A stretch of DNA of 64,000 bases from Rhytidiadelphus loreus. Lineage: Eukaryota > Streptophyta > Bryopsida > Hypnales > Hylocomiaceae. A program made the position numbers and the translations under genes. Of this stretch, positions 11,991-24,536 are shown in pieces. Location of the stretch: positions 56,649,348-56,713,347 of the forward strand of contig OX344764.1 of assembly GCA_947034895.1 (NCBI GenBank), read 5' to 3'. The notes under the pieces were generated by a model. The model searched no databases, was not told the DNA's origin, and saw only the letters and a program-made list of their open reading frames with translations. Numbering within the stretch: the first letter of the stretch is position 1; each line of letters opens with the position of its first letter.

Positions 11991-12492
11991 CAAGTATAAT
12001 TTACAACCCTAGACCCCTAAATGCCGGAGCCACCAAATTTGGGTTTTCACAATACTTAGAAATTAAATAAAACCTACCTCAATGTTATTTTTTTGTAGTT
12101 TCTATTTTTGGAAAATATGTTTTGAAGTCTTGTCTTAACATCAAAAATCTGATTTTGAAAATGATTGATTATGATTTTTCTATTCCAAATTTTTGGGCAA
12201 GGGCATCAATTACAACCAAGGCTTTGCATACTATTGAGGGCTCTTAGAAACGAGCCTCAAATCCACTAGAGCTTAGTGAAAGAATCACATACGAAATTCA
12301 TTTATAAAAATATTGGAGTACATTTTGAGAAGCCATAAATTGATCAGAGTTATCCATTATCCTCATATTTTTAAAGTAGCTAACTTTTAGATTTTACATG
12401 TGAAAAGATGATTGAAAGACTACAAACCACTTTTGGGAGTTTTAACACCCTAATGACCAAACATTATAATCTTTCAATACATAAATGATGTT
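11991..12492. other. No gene seen
   Basis: AT-rich sequence between the duplication copy and family A element A2; nothing recognised. Confidence 0.35.
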
Positions 12493-13205
12493 GGGTGATT
12501 GCAAGAAAGACCGAATGATTTTAGTAGCGTTTGGTCAAAAACTACGTTTTTTCTGCCTAGTACTAGGAGTACTACAAAACGGAACAATCTCAGCCGTTGA
12601 TCTAAAAAATCAACGGCCAATAGTACTTTTGAATACTTTATTATACTAAAACTGTACTATTTAAAAAATGATAGTTTGTCACAGAAAGTAGATAAAATTA
12701 AATATAAATTAATAAAAATTAGAAAATCATGAATAAAAAAACTAAAAATTAGCCATTTATAAAGACTTGATAGTGATTACATTTCACCAAAAAATAGAAG
12801 TTGAAACCATCATGAAAGTTTGGAGTGCTATGCACAAGGGACCCCTATTTGCATGCATGTTGAGGACAAAGAATTGTGTTTTTTTTAATTCCCTTTGATG
12901 GGCATATGCCCATCTAGTGTAGAAATAGGCCACAAAAAAGTCAAGTGAACATCATGTTTTTTGGATACTTCACAGTACTAAAAAACCCTAAACCACAAAG
13001 CGTGACAAATTAGCTAAATTGATATTTAATTATAACATTATTTTTCAAATTTTTTGAAAAATAAAAAATCTCATGTTCTCTGAGTTAGCAATCTTCCATA
13101 AAAATTTCAAGTCCATTGGCTTCAATTTCCAAAAGTTACGGCCAAAACCAACTCCGTCACTTCAATTGTGACGCCTCATAGGACCGGTCTTTCTTGCAAT
13201 CACCC
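12493..13205. mobile_element. Family A TIR element, copy A2 (713 bp)
   Basis: It shares the terminal inverted repeat GGGTGATTGCAAGAAAGACCG with A1 and is collinear with it throughout. TGTT stands on both sides (12489-12492 and 13206-13209), an exact 4-bp target-site duplication. No ORF of note. Confidence 0.9.
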
Positions 13206-13524
13206 TGTTGTTGTGTTTTCTTTTCTTATGTGATTTATAACGTGTATAGTTTGAATTTGTGGGTTTTCACTGCAAAAGAAATTGATACAACTTATCAAAA
13301 TGTTGACTTCTTGTTCAAGTTAGAGCAAATACAAAAAAGCTCCAAAAATGCCTTGGGCATTTAAGGGTTTAGGTTTGGGTTCTAGGGTCCTAGTTTGGGA
13401 GGGCTTTGTAGGGTTTGGGATTCATGATTGTAGGACTTGTTAATTTTGAAGCCTTGTTGCATTGAAGCAAATAATAATTCACTATTGGCATAGTATTCCT
13501 TCACTTGTACCTTGTAGAGACCTT

Positions 13525-14360
13525 TCAATAACGTGATCATGTGATATAATTGTAAGTTATCCAGAAATATTCTATAATCTCACCTACCAATTTTGTACCT
13601 TACTACAATCCTGTGGAAGTGACTCTTTGAAATAGTGATGTAGAGGCGACCTTGGATGGGGCAACCATGGATCCAGAACGGGGAAAAATTGGAGACTACT
13701 TAATTCCCTCTTCTGTGGGGTTGGGGTGACCTCAACTTAGGTGACATCGAGTAGGGCGACTTTAGGTGGGGCGACCTCGGGTCCAGAACGGAGAGACTAT
13801 TTTGTGTTGGGCGACTGATGGTATTTTGAAGCACCATAGATTCAAAGAAAAAAAAGAATAAAGATGGGATGGACAAGGAGCGGTGCATCAAAGGTGATTC
13901 CCGATGTAACCAATAGGATGGTGAAGTAGTGGAAGGGATTCTCACACAAGGGTCAACTTCTTCAAACTCAATTGGAGTCTGGGAGGTCTAGGATTCGATT
14001 TCCAACCCGGTGTGCATGATATACGGGGTTTTGGTTTGGTCTTACGGGTTCAGTCTTACGGGTTCAGTCAAGGGTCACTTTGAATTGCAAACTGATATGA
14101 CAAACATTTCACTTTGGAACTCAAAGTTGTCCTTAGCCCAACCTTGAATCACATCACCTGGACTATACAGAGGTCTTCATGAGATTTTTTGAAATTTTCG
14201 AGTAACCAATTAGCATTGATATAAAGTATTTTACAAGTCAATTGTGCTAAATCTTTATTTAATGAGAATCGTCAGGCACTATGGACAATGATGAATAAGT
14301 ACTTGATAATGAAGTTTAACTTAACAATTAGAGTGCATTACTAGTTAAGCCCTAAGTGCC
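13525..14360. repeat. Direct duplication, copy 2
   Basis: Partner of 10895-11990. It contains a shorter GGGCGAC block at 13640-13820. Near 13990 the words AGGATTCGATTTCC and AACCCGG slightly resemble a tRNA T-arm or pol III B box, but no tRNA-like structure surrounds them. Confidence 0.7.
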
Positions 14361-14710
14361 TAAGCCTTTCCAAGTGTGTTTTTCCTATGAGAAAAGAGTA
14401 TGGATTTATAGTTATTTCCATTGAAGCAAATTTTTTTTTTAATCTAACTGTATGAAAGTTTAAACAGCTTGCTTATTAGTATGCACATTTCCTTTGAGTG
14501 CAAAATTGCATAAGAGTTGTAAGATTATAACAAGAAAAATGTACATTTTCTACTTTGAGTATATTATCCCTCTCAACAACATTTCCGAAATTTGCACATA
14601 AAAGTTTTTTGGGATTGGATGTGAAATGAAGGAGTACAAATTATATTGGCACACTAAAATGCACTCTTCCAAAATTTAATATCACTTGAAAAGCTATTAA
14701 ACTCATTACA
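14361..14710. repeat. Dispersed repeat shared with 45925-46247
   Basis: Collinear similarity with 45925-46247, including AGCTTGCTTATTAG, GAGTGCAAAATTGCATAAGAG and AAGTTTTTTGGGATTG. In the 45.9-kb region this sequence lies inside a delimited insertion of about 1 kb, so here it is probably part of the same transposon type. Confidence 0.7.
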
Positions 14711-14967
14711 CATTGGGAATATTTTTAATTAGTGTGGCCTACGATCTCACTACCAACTATTCATTGATAGATAAAAAAATTTGCTCAAGCAAGGGTGTGC
14801 ATTGAAGGACTTGACACTCAAGGAACCACTATCGTAAATATTTTTGAAGTTGGGGAGTTTTCCCAAGTCCGATGGACATTGGATTTCAAATATGTTCCTC
14901 CCTCCATTTGTGAGGCTGTGAAAGTAAAGATAGTTGTTATGGATCATGGGATATGAGGTAGTGCCCT

Positions 14968-15030
14968 CCCTAGACCCACGGTCGCCTTGAAACTACATGC
15001 GCCGTTCTTGGACCCGCGGTTGCCCCACTT
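14968..15030. repeat. Short GTCGCCC-type block
   Basis: Words such as ACCCACGGTCGCC and GGACCCGCGGTTGCCCC match the array at 9059-9318 in the same orientation. It lies directly upstream of the broken coiled-coil gene, so these blocks may be parts of the same transposon type. Confidence 0.6.
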
Positions 15031-15300
15031 ACCGCATTCACCCCTTGCATACTACTGCACTCGCAGCCGCCTGGTTCTGCACGTGCCTAAGGCAAACTTG
15101 GGTACAAATGCGGTCACCAGGAACATCAGCTGCCACTTTCTTTTCTAATATTGTGCGTCGGCTTCCATACGCCTTGAAGCATCTGGATGCATGTTCGTGC
15201 ATTGGAATCTTGTGTCTACGACACTTTTTATTCTGTCGCATATTGTAGAAGACGATACTTTTCGAGCATTTGTACGATACCAACACATCCTATATACACC

Positions 15301-16900
15301 ATGGCCCCACCTTTGAAGAAGACAAAGAAGAAAGGAGAGCGCCATAGTCGTAATGTAGCCATCCTTTTGGATCCAACAGCGAGGGCATTTCCAAATTGGC
15401 AAAACGTGCAATTAGATTGGACGTTCACCACTTGCAAGGCATACGTAGGGTGGTGACATATCAATAAGCTATTCCCTTACTTCCGACACGATGTACATAT
15501 CAACCAAAAACAATGCTAATCTTCAGTACTGCAGAGATGATGCATTTGTGCAACGGTGCATCGAAGTTACCGGACATTATATCAAAAATCAACAATGAAG
15601 GGGAGCCAAGTCTCATTGGGTATATGCCAAATGGTCTATGCAGAGCTACAATTACAACAAACTATAGATTGGAGGACCATTAAGAGAAACCCCAACAACA
15701 TACTTCCCACTACCAAAGACATTCAAGGGCAGATCCATCAAATAATCCGAGGGATGGATTAGGGCCCAAAAAGCATAATTTCAAAGAACTGTCGGTTGAA
15801 GACTATGATTGGGGCCATTCATCCACCTCCATAGACTCGGATGAAGAAGACATTATAGACCCCATGCCTCCAAATGAAGATGCAATACTTGTAGAAAATA
15901 TGGTAGCAATGGTACCTTTCGTTGGAGACTCACAAAGGGCAATAGCATTGCACATCACCCCTCTCAGATTGTTGGAGCCAATGCAATTCCGTCATCCTGA
16001 AGAAGACAAAGTTCTTCAATATGTATATGCATGCATACGAGAAATGGAAGAAGACAAGGTGGATGGGGAGATCGGATTGCAACGAGATGCTGAACAAGCA
16101 TTGGTGGCTTTTCATTCATGTGAAGAACTACCTCTTCAAGAAGCAAGAAGGGAAGTATTATTTCTTGAAGACACAATGAGGCAAGAAAAAGAAGTTTATA
16201 AAGCCCAGTTGAAGCCTTGAAGGGTATTCTTGCTAGACTGGCAGAAATAGAAACAGAATGTGAAAGTCAACGTGAACGCACTAGTGGTGACATTGAGGCC
16301 AACGATGTGCACACCCTTGAAGCACTAATCATAAGCGGGAAAGTTCGTTTCTCAGTTCAACAAAAGGAAATGGACAAGCTAGAGGATTACTTGAAATTCA
16401 ATAAAGGCAAAGATGGAGGCTCCACCTCAAATTCCAACCCGTTGTTGGACAAACAAATGGCCGGAATAACGAAAGAGTGCAAGGTAGAAGAGACCCGGTT
16501 GAACACTGAAAGGAAAAGTGTGGAGGAGGCGCAGTCAAGGTTGAATGACTTAAAAGAAACCACAGTTGTAGGCCTCTTTGACCTTCCAATGGCTTTGGAT
16601 GCATTGTTAGTAGATGAAGAGCATTTTGTGTTGACATTAGAGGTAGCTTCTTTGAAGCAAAAGTTAGTTTCTTTGAAGAAGTTTGAACACTAGTTTCAGA
16701 AGCGCATAGAGTACAAGAATGCACACCTTAGTTTTGCAAGAATGTTCAAGAAATTTTGGATCAAAAAAAAGATGTGGAACCATGATCTAACCCTTTTCAA
16801 GAGTGCTTAGAGAATTGCAGCCCATGAGCTTGAAGTCATGAAAAAGAAAAGGAAGCTAATATGGATGTTGCATGATTTTGGGCTAAAGGTAGTCTTCTAG
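15301..16900 (+). pseudogene. Broken coiled-coil protein gene, unidentified
   Basis: I do not recognise the family. Pieces in order: a basic N-terminus from ATG 15301 (MAPPLKKTKKKGERHSRN, 51 codons); a gap with stops in all frames used; an acidic stretch open from about 15750 (SIDSDEEDIIDP) into 118 codons from 15864; and a long heptad-rich segment (16217-16693). The last two are joined by a frameshift near 16212, where the coil continues in another frame (AQLK to LARLAEIETE). After the TAG at 16691 the same frame keeps a Lys-rich reading to about 16900 with one further stop. AATAAAG near 17021 could be a poly(A) signal. Missing introns could explain some breaks, but the frameshift inside the coil argues for decay. 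GTCGCCC-type blocks on both sides hint at a transposon-carried gene. Confidence 0.5.
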
Positions 16901-17339
16901 TAATAGACTAATAGGTAGTTGTTTTTTTAAACTTGTATATATCGGAAGGGTAGCTTTCACCTTTAGACCCACCTCATGTAGTACAATGGGGTCTATGTTT
17001 TCTTTTGCTCAATAAAGATATATATTCCTATCTAAATTAGCCTTCACGTGTTTTGAAGATCTAATTCTTTTTTATTAGACACATGTCAAATACATTTATT
17101 GCATGTATTGTAGGTCAATTTTCTACATAGACTTTTGTGCTTTAATTTACACAAGATACCAGCAATGTTATAATACAATTGTTTTTTTAAGAAATTCATA
17201 CTAAACTTCCAAACAATTATTTATATTTGAACGACTTCATAAAAAATTTAGTTTGCCATGTACATCAATTGCAACCGATCTTCCTACGATGTGAAAATAA
17301 ATAAAGTTTACTATAGATTTGAAGATTTTCTAAACCCTA

Positions 17340-18290
17340 AACCCCTAAGGAGTCAATTAGTGTTTTTGGCATCATAGTGATATTTAGAAGGGGAACATGA
17401 ATTGAATTTTCAGTAATTTTCTTTGGCACAACATTTTTTAAGGGATTAAATTTGAAGCCTACCAATTTTTAGAACTTTTCACTATGTGGTTCAAAAGTTT
17501 TTGTATAATAAGTAGTTTTCACTACTTGGTAGGCAGTTGAATCACAAAAAAAGTAATAAAGTTCTTCACAAATCACAAATCATTTAAAAAAATAAAATTG
17601 AAATTGAAATTGGTTCTTTAGATTTATATCTATGTGAAAAGCTTTGAATCATTTCATTTTGATTAATGAGATGAAAGTTATGGGGAGATTTAGTTGTGTG
17701 TAGTTTGCGGGTAGTCACTAAATTTGTACTCTAAAATAAACTTTAAAGTCCCTTATTTAACTAAATTTCAAAGTAGGAGAATGTGGTAGAATTGCATAAT
17801 TGCATTTGGTGTAGATTGTTAATTACAACATTACAACCATGTCGCTTGGTGTTTTTCAATCCCATAAATAAATGGCTTACAACTCCGTATTTAGAATCAT
17901 TCATTATTTATTTGTACTTATATTTTTTTCCTAGATGTTGTATAAATGTATAATTTGAAATTTCCTATATTTTTACAAGCATGTAGCCAACTTGCCTTGA
18001 TGAATGAGTCCAATGAATTTTGTTGTTTTTTCATACAAATGTAACCTTGTGAAGTGTATCTACCCTTTTCTTTGCAGGGCTGAAAAAGGAGTTTAGTCTT
18101 CCTGCTCACTATTGTATTGATAACTATACAATGAAAATTTCTAAATTCTATTGGACATCTTTTCAAACTAACTTACTATAAGATCCTACCATTACATGTG
18201 TTGGATATTTTTTTATCTGTCCTAAATTTGGTACATGTACTAGGAATGCCAGATGTGGAGCGTTTTTTCTGTAAACTAAGTCCTAACCCT
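17340..18290. repeat. Dispersed 0.95-kb repeat shared with 53340-54280
   Basis: Collinear similarity with 53340-54280, most obvious around AAGCATGTAGCCAA, CATACAAATGT, CCTTGTGAAGTG and ATCTTTTCAAACTA. A more decayed relative appears around 43680-44250. No coding domain is seen. Confidence 0.7.
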
Positions 18291-18334
18291 TTAGGAAACA
18301 TTTCTTTAATCTTTATGCACATGAAGTCACCTTT

Positions 18335-18380
18335 CTTGCACCCAAGGTCGCCCATGGCACCTGAAGTCTCCTATGAAACC
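18335..18380. repeat. Degenerate GTCGCCC block
   Basis: CCCAAGGTCGCCCATGG and CCCAAAGTTGCCCAT match the GTCGCCC word family. It may mark the right side of the element that carried the broken gene at 15301-16900. Confidence 0.45.
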
Positions 18381-19059
18381 CAAAGTTGCCCATCTAGAAC
18401 TGTGAGCCTTCAAGTTAGCACTTGGAACTCTGAACTTATTTTTTGCAATTTTTAGTTAGTTTTTAGATTAGTTTTATGAAAAAACACATAAAAAGAGAGT
18501 TATTGAGAGTTTTGGTAGAAGTCCCTACCAAAGTAATGAGGAATGGCCTTAGATGCGTGAAACACATAAAACTTTATATTTTCACTAATTCTAAGCCTTA
18601 TTAGCAAATTTAGATGGATAGTTAGTAAATCCAAGAAAAGAAAAGATATGAGAGTTAGTCAGTCCTAGTGTCTTGTTCATGCAGTACAACATTTATAAGT
18701 ACACATGTAACAAAGTAGCTAAGTAATAGAGTCTAGTCATAGTCAGCCAAAATCCAACTCGAAAGAGTTGGGTTTGTTATTTACAGATAATTTTGAGAAT
18801 ACAAGTCATTTACAGACCAAGATGGAGGAAAAGGAGATTGGAGCATACAGAGAGGTGCTTTTCTATGTCAAAACATGCCACAAGGTCAAATTGACAATCG
18901 ATCATTCAAGATTCCCCCGGTATCAAAAATAATTTTTCCTCTAGGTGGAAATTATTAAGGAATTGCTAAAAATAACATTCTTATTGGGGATTTGGTTTTT
19001 GCCCTTAGCTGATGGACACCTTGTAGAAGAATGCCCAAAAGTTTCAGGATTTTACAAAA

Positions 19060-19133
19060 CTCCACGATAACTCCACGATAACTCCACGATAACTCCACGA
19101 TAACTCCACGATAACTCCACGATAACTCCATGG
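19060..19133. repeat. 11-bp tandem repeat (CTCCACGATAA), six copies
   Basis: Six perfect copies start at 19060, 19071, 19082, 19093, 19104 and 19115, followed by a partial unit. The array lies about 0.9 kb upstream of a TATA-like box at 20028. Tandem enhancer-like repeats ahead of a TATA box occur in LTR retrotransposon U3 regions, but I could not find LTR ends or a second copy. Confidence 0.9.
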
Positions 19134-20020
19134 GAAGTCAACCGCTTAAAAAAATAAATTTGTAAATTCTTAGAAATTACAAATGTTACAGTAAAATCTC
19201 ACTAAAAATTAGGATAGTGTTTTGTGTGCTAATAAAGAGCCTTGTTAAGTTTGAAGACATTCTGACATTCTGACATTCCCAAGTACCAGAATTAAAATTG
19301 ACATTGAATTTCACGAGAATTTACAACTTGGTGGCGGGTTTTCCGGCGGGGCAAGAGCTAACGGTGTCCGAATGGAGCAAATCAAGGGTCAATTCTTACT
19401 CTCATAAACATTCTAAACCACTTTGGCTGGACAATTTCATCAAAAAGTGCAAACTCCAAAAGTTAAAGTTTTGACTTTCGTTTGGAGTTACCATGACTTA
19501 AATTTGCGCTTAAAAACGGCCAAGGAGGTAGGGATAAGGGGTCCCTTAAGCTAATTGGGATCTTCAAAATACAATGGCGTGATTAGTTTTTGATTTTGAG
19601 TTGTCCCTTAAAAGATAGATAGAGTCAACCCTTAGTTTGACTTTTTTATAGTAATTTGTGATTAATCTAGGGTGATTTTACAAATATCTTTTGGAAAATC
19701 AAAGATTGGATTTGTTCAAGATCCTTTCCTTTTGTAATAAGCCATCTTTTGAACTAAAGAAAAACAATTTGGAACTAACCTTAGATTAATTTGCCAAATA
19801 TTTAGGTTAATTAGGTTGATTTTCAAAATATCTTTCGAAAAAATCTAGGATTTGATTTAGGTAAGATTCAAAGGCCAATTACGGCCTAAAAAGAACTTGC
19901 TTGAAGACCTTCCTTTCCATTAAACAAAGATTATTTAGAAATTACATTAGGTTAGTTTAGCAAAATACCTAGATAAGAAGTAAAAAAATATTTACTGACA
20001 ACTTATCGGGGAGGGACCGG
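19134..20020. other. No gene seen
   Basis: AT-rich sequence with internally repeated phrases (GGTTAATTAGGTTGATTTT-like, near 19680 and 19800). No coding signal. Confidence 0.35.
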
Positions 20021-20025
20021 GAGCG

Positions 20026-20110
20026 AGTATATAAGGCCCTTCCTCGAGGTTCGTGGCCTTTGTTCTCTTATTTCATTTCTTGTTGTTGCTCTTGTCGTGC
20101 TACCGATACA
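20026..20110 (+). promoter_or_regulatory. TATA-box promoter candidate
   Basis: AGTATATAAGGCCC at about 20026 is a good TATA box. It is followed within 40-70 bp by a pyrimidine-rich stretch (TTGTTCTCTTATTTC) suitable for transcription start and leader. No ORF of useful size follows for kilobases, so this is either a transposon promoter (LTR-like) or a non-coding transcript start. Confidence 0.4.
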
Positions 20111-21435
20111 TTGTCGGAGTGCTACTTTTAAAGCCAAGATTTGGTTATTCATTTTATTTCTTTTGCACTTTGAAGGTCCAGACTTTGGAGGGCCCCTTCA
20201 AAGATTGATTTGCTTTTCTTGTTTGAATTTGGAGGCTTCAAGGATATAAGTATGTTAGACCCTATACTTTTTTGAGTCACAAAGCAGTTTTTCAGGACAT
20301 AATGATTTTGTACTTGTTATTGCTTGAACTTAGAAGCTTTTTTCTCCATATTTTTTTTGGTTTTCTAAACAATATACAAGTGAAGAATCTGTATCGTCAT
20401 TGGTTTCTTGAATAACTAAATTGAGAGTGAAAAATTTGTACTTTTTGAACCATCACTTTTTATGTCATGGGTCACAAATTCACATAAAAGTACAAATATC
20501 TTGGTCATATAAAGTGAAAAGTACTGAATTTTTTTTGGCAAAGAAAATGAAGAAGGACAATGTCTTGGAATCTGCTCTCAATTTAATGTTAGTAGCTCAT
20601 ATTTGGCAAAAATCTTAGGAATCAATGAGTTTTTTTTTGTAGTGGATATCTGGTGGAAAAATCTAGCTTTTGGGAATTGGATCCAAAATTCATAATGGCA
20701 ACAGTTAGTTTTAGATTGGCTTCAAGTTGAATTAAGAAAAAAATTAATTTTCTGACAACTACTTTGTGGCGCTTTTGGGTACAAAAAGTAGTTTTAGTAC
20801 AATTTTTAATTTTTAAGTATGAATATTTCATAAATGTCCGGCTTTCGATCTCAATGGCACTTTCTGTTAGCCACTAATATACTTATTGGTTGATCTCCAA
20901 CACTTAATTCCTCCCTCACAATCACTTAGAAGTTACAAACATCAACCCTAAATCCAAGTACAAAAAGTATAATTTTGTATTTTAAGTATAGAAAAGTACA
21001 ATCCAGTTTTGCTGAAATTGCTTAGGCGTAGCGTACTTACACCCTCAAGCCCCAAAACTTTGATGTTAAGAGTGTTGGAAGGATAGCTCCCAAGCTCTAA
21101 TTGTTTTGTTGGTTCTTTTTATTACTAATAAAGTATTTGTGCGAATTGATAACAAATTGTGATTTAAAAACTTTAAAGCAGTAAAGCTAGTCTTAGCCAA
21201 AAGGTTTTTATATCAACACGTACCAAAATCCATTGTATAACAAGTGTTTGGTTTGATTAATTGCTAATGTTTGGTTAAACATTGTCATGTGTACCTCCTT
21301 TAGTGATTAAACTTAGAACTTTAATTGAAATTTTGGAAGTTAGTTTTTAATGTTCAATTAAACACTGTTATGTGTACCTCCTTTAAAAATGAAGCTTTCA
21401 AAATACTATTTTTGTGTCCATGGATACCGTTTGTT
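20111..21435. other. No gene seen; small direct duplication
   Basis: A segment with CATGTGTACCTCCTTTA (near 21287) recurs about 88 bp downstream as TATGTGTACCTCCTTTA. No coding domain. Confidence 0.4.
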
Positions 21436-21640
21436 CTTAGGGTTGCTCCTGCACGGCAAAGCTTTGACTTTTGAAACCTGGAAACGGGTACTTGAAAACT
21501 TTAATTTGTTCGATTGTTCTTGGGATTGCTCTCGCACAGTGGAGCTTTGACTTTTGAAACCTGAAAATGGATACTTTTAAGTTTAAATATTCCCACTATT
21601 GCCTAGAGTTGCCCCCATACGGCGAAGCTTTGACCTTGAA
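21436..21640. repeat. Tandem repeat of about 84 bp, three copies
   Basis: Each unit has a GTTGCTC/ATTGCTC-type start, GCACGGCAAAGCTTTGAC or a close variant, then CTTTTGAAACCTG. Copies lie near 21441, 21525 and 21608, the last truncated. Confidence 0.7.
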
Positions 21641-22064
21641 ATAATTAAAATTCGAAATTTTAACAAAGAAATTTTAAGTATTTAAGTGTTTGAGTCCTTT
21701 TGGAAAAGTCCCTTTCTTCCATGTTTGAAAATTGTTAGTGCATGTAGTAGTGTTTTGAGGATTAGAGTTAAATTACTCAAAACCTTTGATGATGTTTTTG
21801 TGTTGTTTTGTTTAGTTGGAACTTATTCCCCAAAATCCCCAAAATTTAGATTAATTTCTTTTAGTTCTTTAGAAATTAGAGTAGAAGTTTTTTTTAGAAT
21901 GTTAGTTATTATTTAAAAATTATCTTTTAGTTAGAATTCCATTTTTTATTGTTGGTAACACCACCCCAAAAAATTGATTTAAACCATTACCTTTGTTAGG
22001 AGTGGTTTAGTTTTATTTAAAAACCGAGAGTCGCAATCCATGCTCAGTCGATCGCAGTCCAAGC

Positions 22065-22190
22065 CTAATCAGTCCCAGTCTAGACTTCAGTCCGGGCCCG
22101 AGTCGGTTGCAAGGGCGGATCACAAAGGCAGTCGCAAAGGATTGCAAGGGTAGTCGCAAGGCAGTTGCAAGGGCAATCGCAAGGGGGGAT
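22065..22190. repeat. Short GCAGTCGCAAGG-type array
   Basis: Irregular repeats of AGTCGCAAGG, AGTTGCAAGG and AATCGCAAGG. GC-rich within AT-rich sequence. Confidence 0.65.
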
Positions 22191-24530
22191 CTCGCATATC
22201 AAGGGTCGTAGTTGGGTTGCTAGGGTAGGGACTAAGTCGAGGGAAGTCTAGAGGTTGGATTCAGCTAAGGTCAAGGGAGTTGATTTCAGCATACAAATTT
22301 CAAAACTAAATTGGATTCACACCCATACAACAAAAAGGTTAGGCTGTTGCTCGCCACACCACCATATTTTTTTTGGAATTCGAAACTAAGACATGGAAAA
22401 ACACAACCTTATAAACTCTCCACTCTCCACAACTACCTCTCAAACGAAGAACACTAACAACAATTGGAATGAATTAGAAGCAATTAGACAAGAAGAAAAA
22501 AAAAACATTAAAAACTCACGAGGTAAGAATCTTACTATTCACCTAAGATTTAGAGGGATATCTTCATTCCTTTCCCTATTCATTTATTATTTTTCTATTG
22601 CTTTTATTCCATTTACTATTCACTTAGTTTTTTGGTAGTTATTAATTAGGATTCCATTCGTATTAGTTGGAAAAATTATTGTTTAGTGTTGTTTTTTATT
22701 AGGCCTAATAAACCAAATAGATAAAAACAAAAAACAACTAAATATCTTTGGAATATTAAAGAAAAAAACTAATAAACAATTGATTAGGGAATAATAATAC
22801 TATTCATTGAAAATTAAGGAATTTAACAAATTAGGTCAAACATAAAAACTAAATTATTATTTTCTATTGCCAAAACTAATGTAGTTTGAATATTTAGATA
22901 GGTTTTAGAACAATAAATTGAACAAAGGGTTATTGAAATTTACCAAAATTTCATTATTCTTGAAAGGCGATGGAGGACCATGGGGAAACTATTATGTTGG
23001 TGTATTGCGATACCGAGGTATGATTTTTAACTTTGTCTTTTGAATTGTCTTTTCATTAAAAATCACAATTAACAATTAGAATACCATTTGCTAGTTAAAA
23101 TTTAGAAATCACTAAAATCCTTTATAAAACTTAATTAAATTATGGAAGTAATAAACGGATGAACTTTGAATTAATTTGAAAAAGGAGTATTAGAATATTT
23201 GTATTAAAAGTTAAAACCTAATTTATCCTTTTATTCTATATAAAACTTATTGAAAAAACGAGTTCCATCCAACCAAGGGGAATTTTCATTCATCCATAAG
23301 TTTTTACCTAGAAGTCAAAAATTCTTGTTTTTTACCTTGGTAGAAAGGTAATTTATTACTTTCTTTATGAAAAAAAATCCCAAAAAACTACTAAATTTAG
23401 AATGATAACTTAGAATTAGGAATTTAGGATTAATAAAAGAACAATTAGGAATATTTTTACGAAATAACTAAAGAATCTTTTGAACCATAATCTTTTGGAG
23501 AATCTTTTGAAGATTTCCAAACCATCTTTTACTTTAAAAGAGTAAAGTGTGGATGTAAAGTGTGGATGAAGTTTGGATGAAGTTTGGCTCAATTTTGGAT
23601 GAAAATTCTTAAAATAGGTCAAAACTAGGTTTTCTCTCAAAAATCCATTATTTAATTTAATTAACATTTTAACCCTAAAATTTAGATTTGTTTTAAATTT
23701 ATTTGCTATTTTTAGTCAACGGATGAAGTTTTTAAGATAGAATTAGAAACAAATTTCATCCTTAAATATCTTTTAGTAGGAATATTGGAATTCAGCTTAC
23801 TTTATCATTTTGGATAAGGCAAAGTACATTCTACAAATTAGTTTAGATAGATTTTTAATTTAGACTAGGTTTACTTGCTTTCATTTAACCATCAAAGATC
23901 TTGAACCTTTTAACATTTAGTGTGTTTTGAAGTATTCAAACTAGATTACAATCATCATAAACAAAGTTTCCATTACTTGAAAGGCCAAAGAACACTAGGT
24001 TTACATTTCACCTGTGAAAATTACTTACTATTGCCACTAAATTTCCGTGTGTAACTTTCTAACTTAAGGGTGGAGTTAGAAACACTCACAATAGCCTAGA
24101 CTAACAACAATAAGTAAATTCTTCTAAAGTATAGAATTCCATACTTGGCACACATATCATGATTGGAATTCTTTCTAATCCGTTGTACAAGTCCCGTGCA
24201 TCATACCACACTTGTTCCTATGGACACAAGCTCAAAAACATGTTATCTCATAATAGCGGATTTAATAATAGGGAAGAACAAAACTATACATTCAACATCA
24301 CAAGGGGAGAGAGGGTACGTGGCCTCTCAGCCTTATTCACTGGTGCTAATTTACTCACTTTGGGTGTAGGGTGCTTCGGCTTCTTTGTGGATTTGGGTGT
24401 ACTTTGCTTCAGCTTATTTCTTGGTACCTGCTTCTCTATGGCTTTAGACCTCTTCCTCTTTGTCCTGAATTTAGCAGATAATACATATATGTAACACTCA
24501 TACATTTACTAATATGGTATGAATATAAAT
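22191..24530. other. No gene seen
   Basis: Very AT-rich with scattered short frames. The two overlapping frames at 24159-24494 (one reading hydrophobic, GVGCFGFFVDLGVLCFSLF) have no recognisable domain. I do not call a gene. Confidence 0.4.
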
Positions 24531-24536
24531 TAAAGA

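Noticed and set aside
11085..13945. Minus-strand Pro/Ser/Lys-rich frames (11085-11468, 13700-13945)
   Set aside because: They are translations of the GGGCGAC repeat blocks and share sequence only because the DNA repeats do.
13980..14020. SINE or tRNA relic suggested by a B-box-like word
   Set aside because: No A box at the right distance, no cloverleaf, no poly-A tail or flanking duplication.
24159..24494. Hydrophobic 111-codon plus-strand frame as a membrane protein gene
   Set aside because: Overlaps other frames on both strands, no homology recognised, and the region is repeat-rich and AT-rich.
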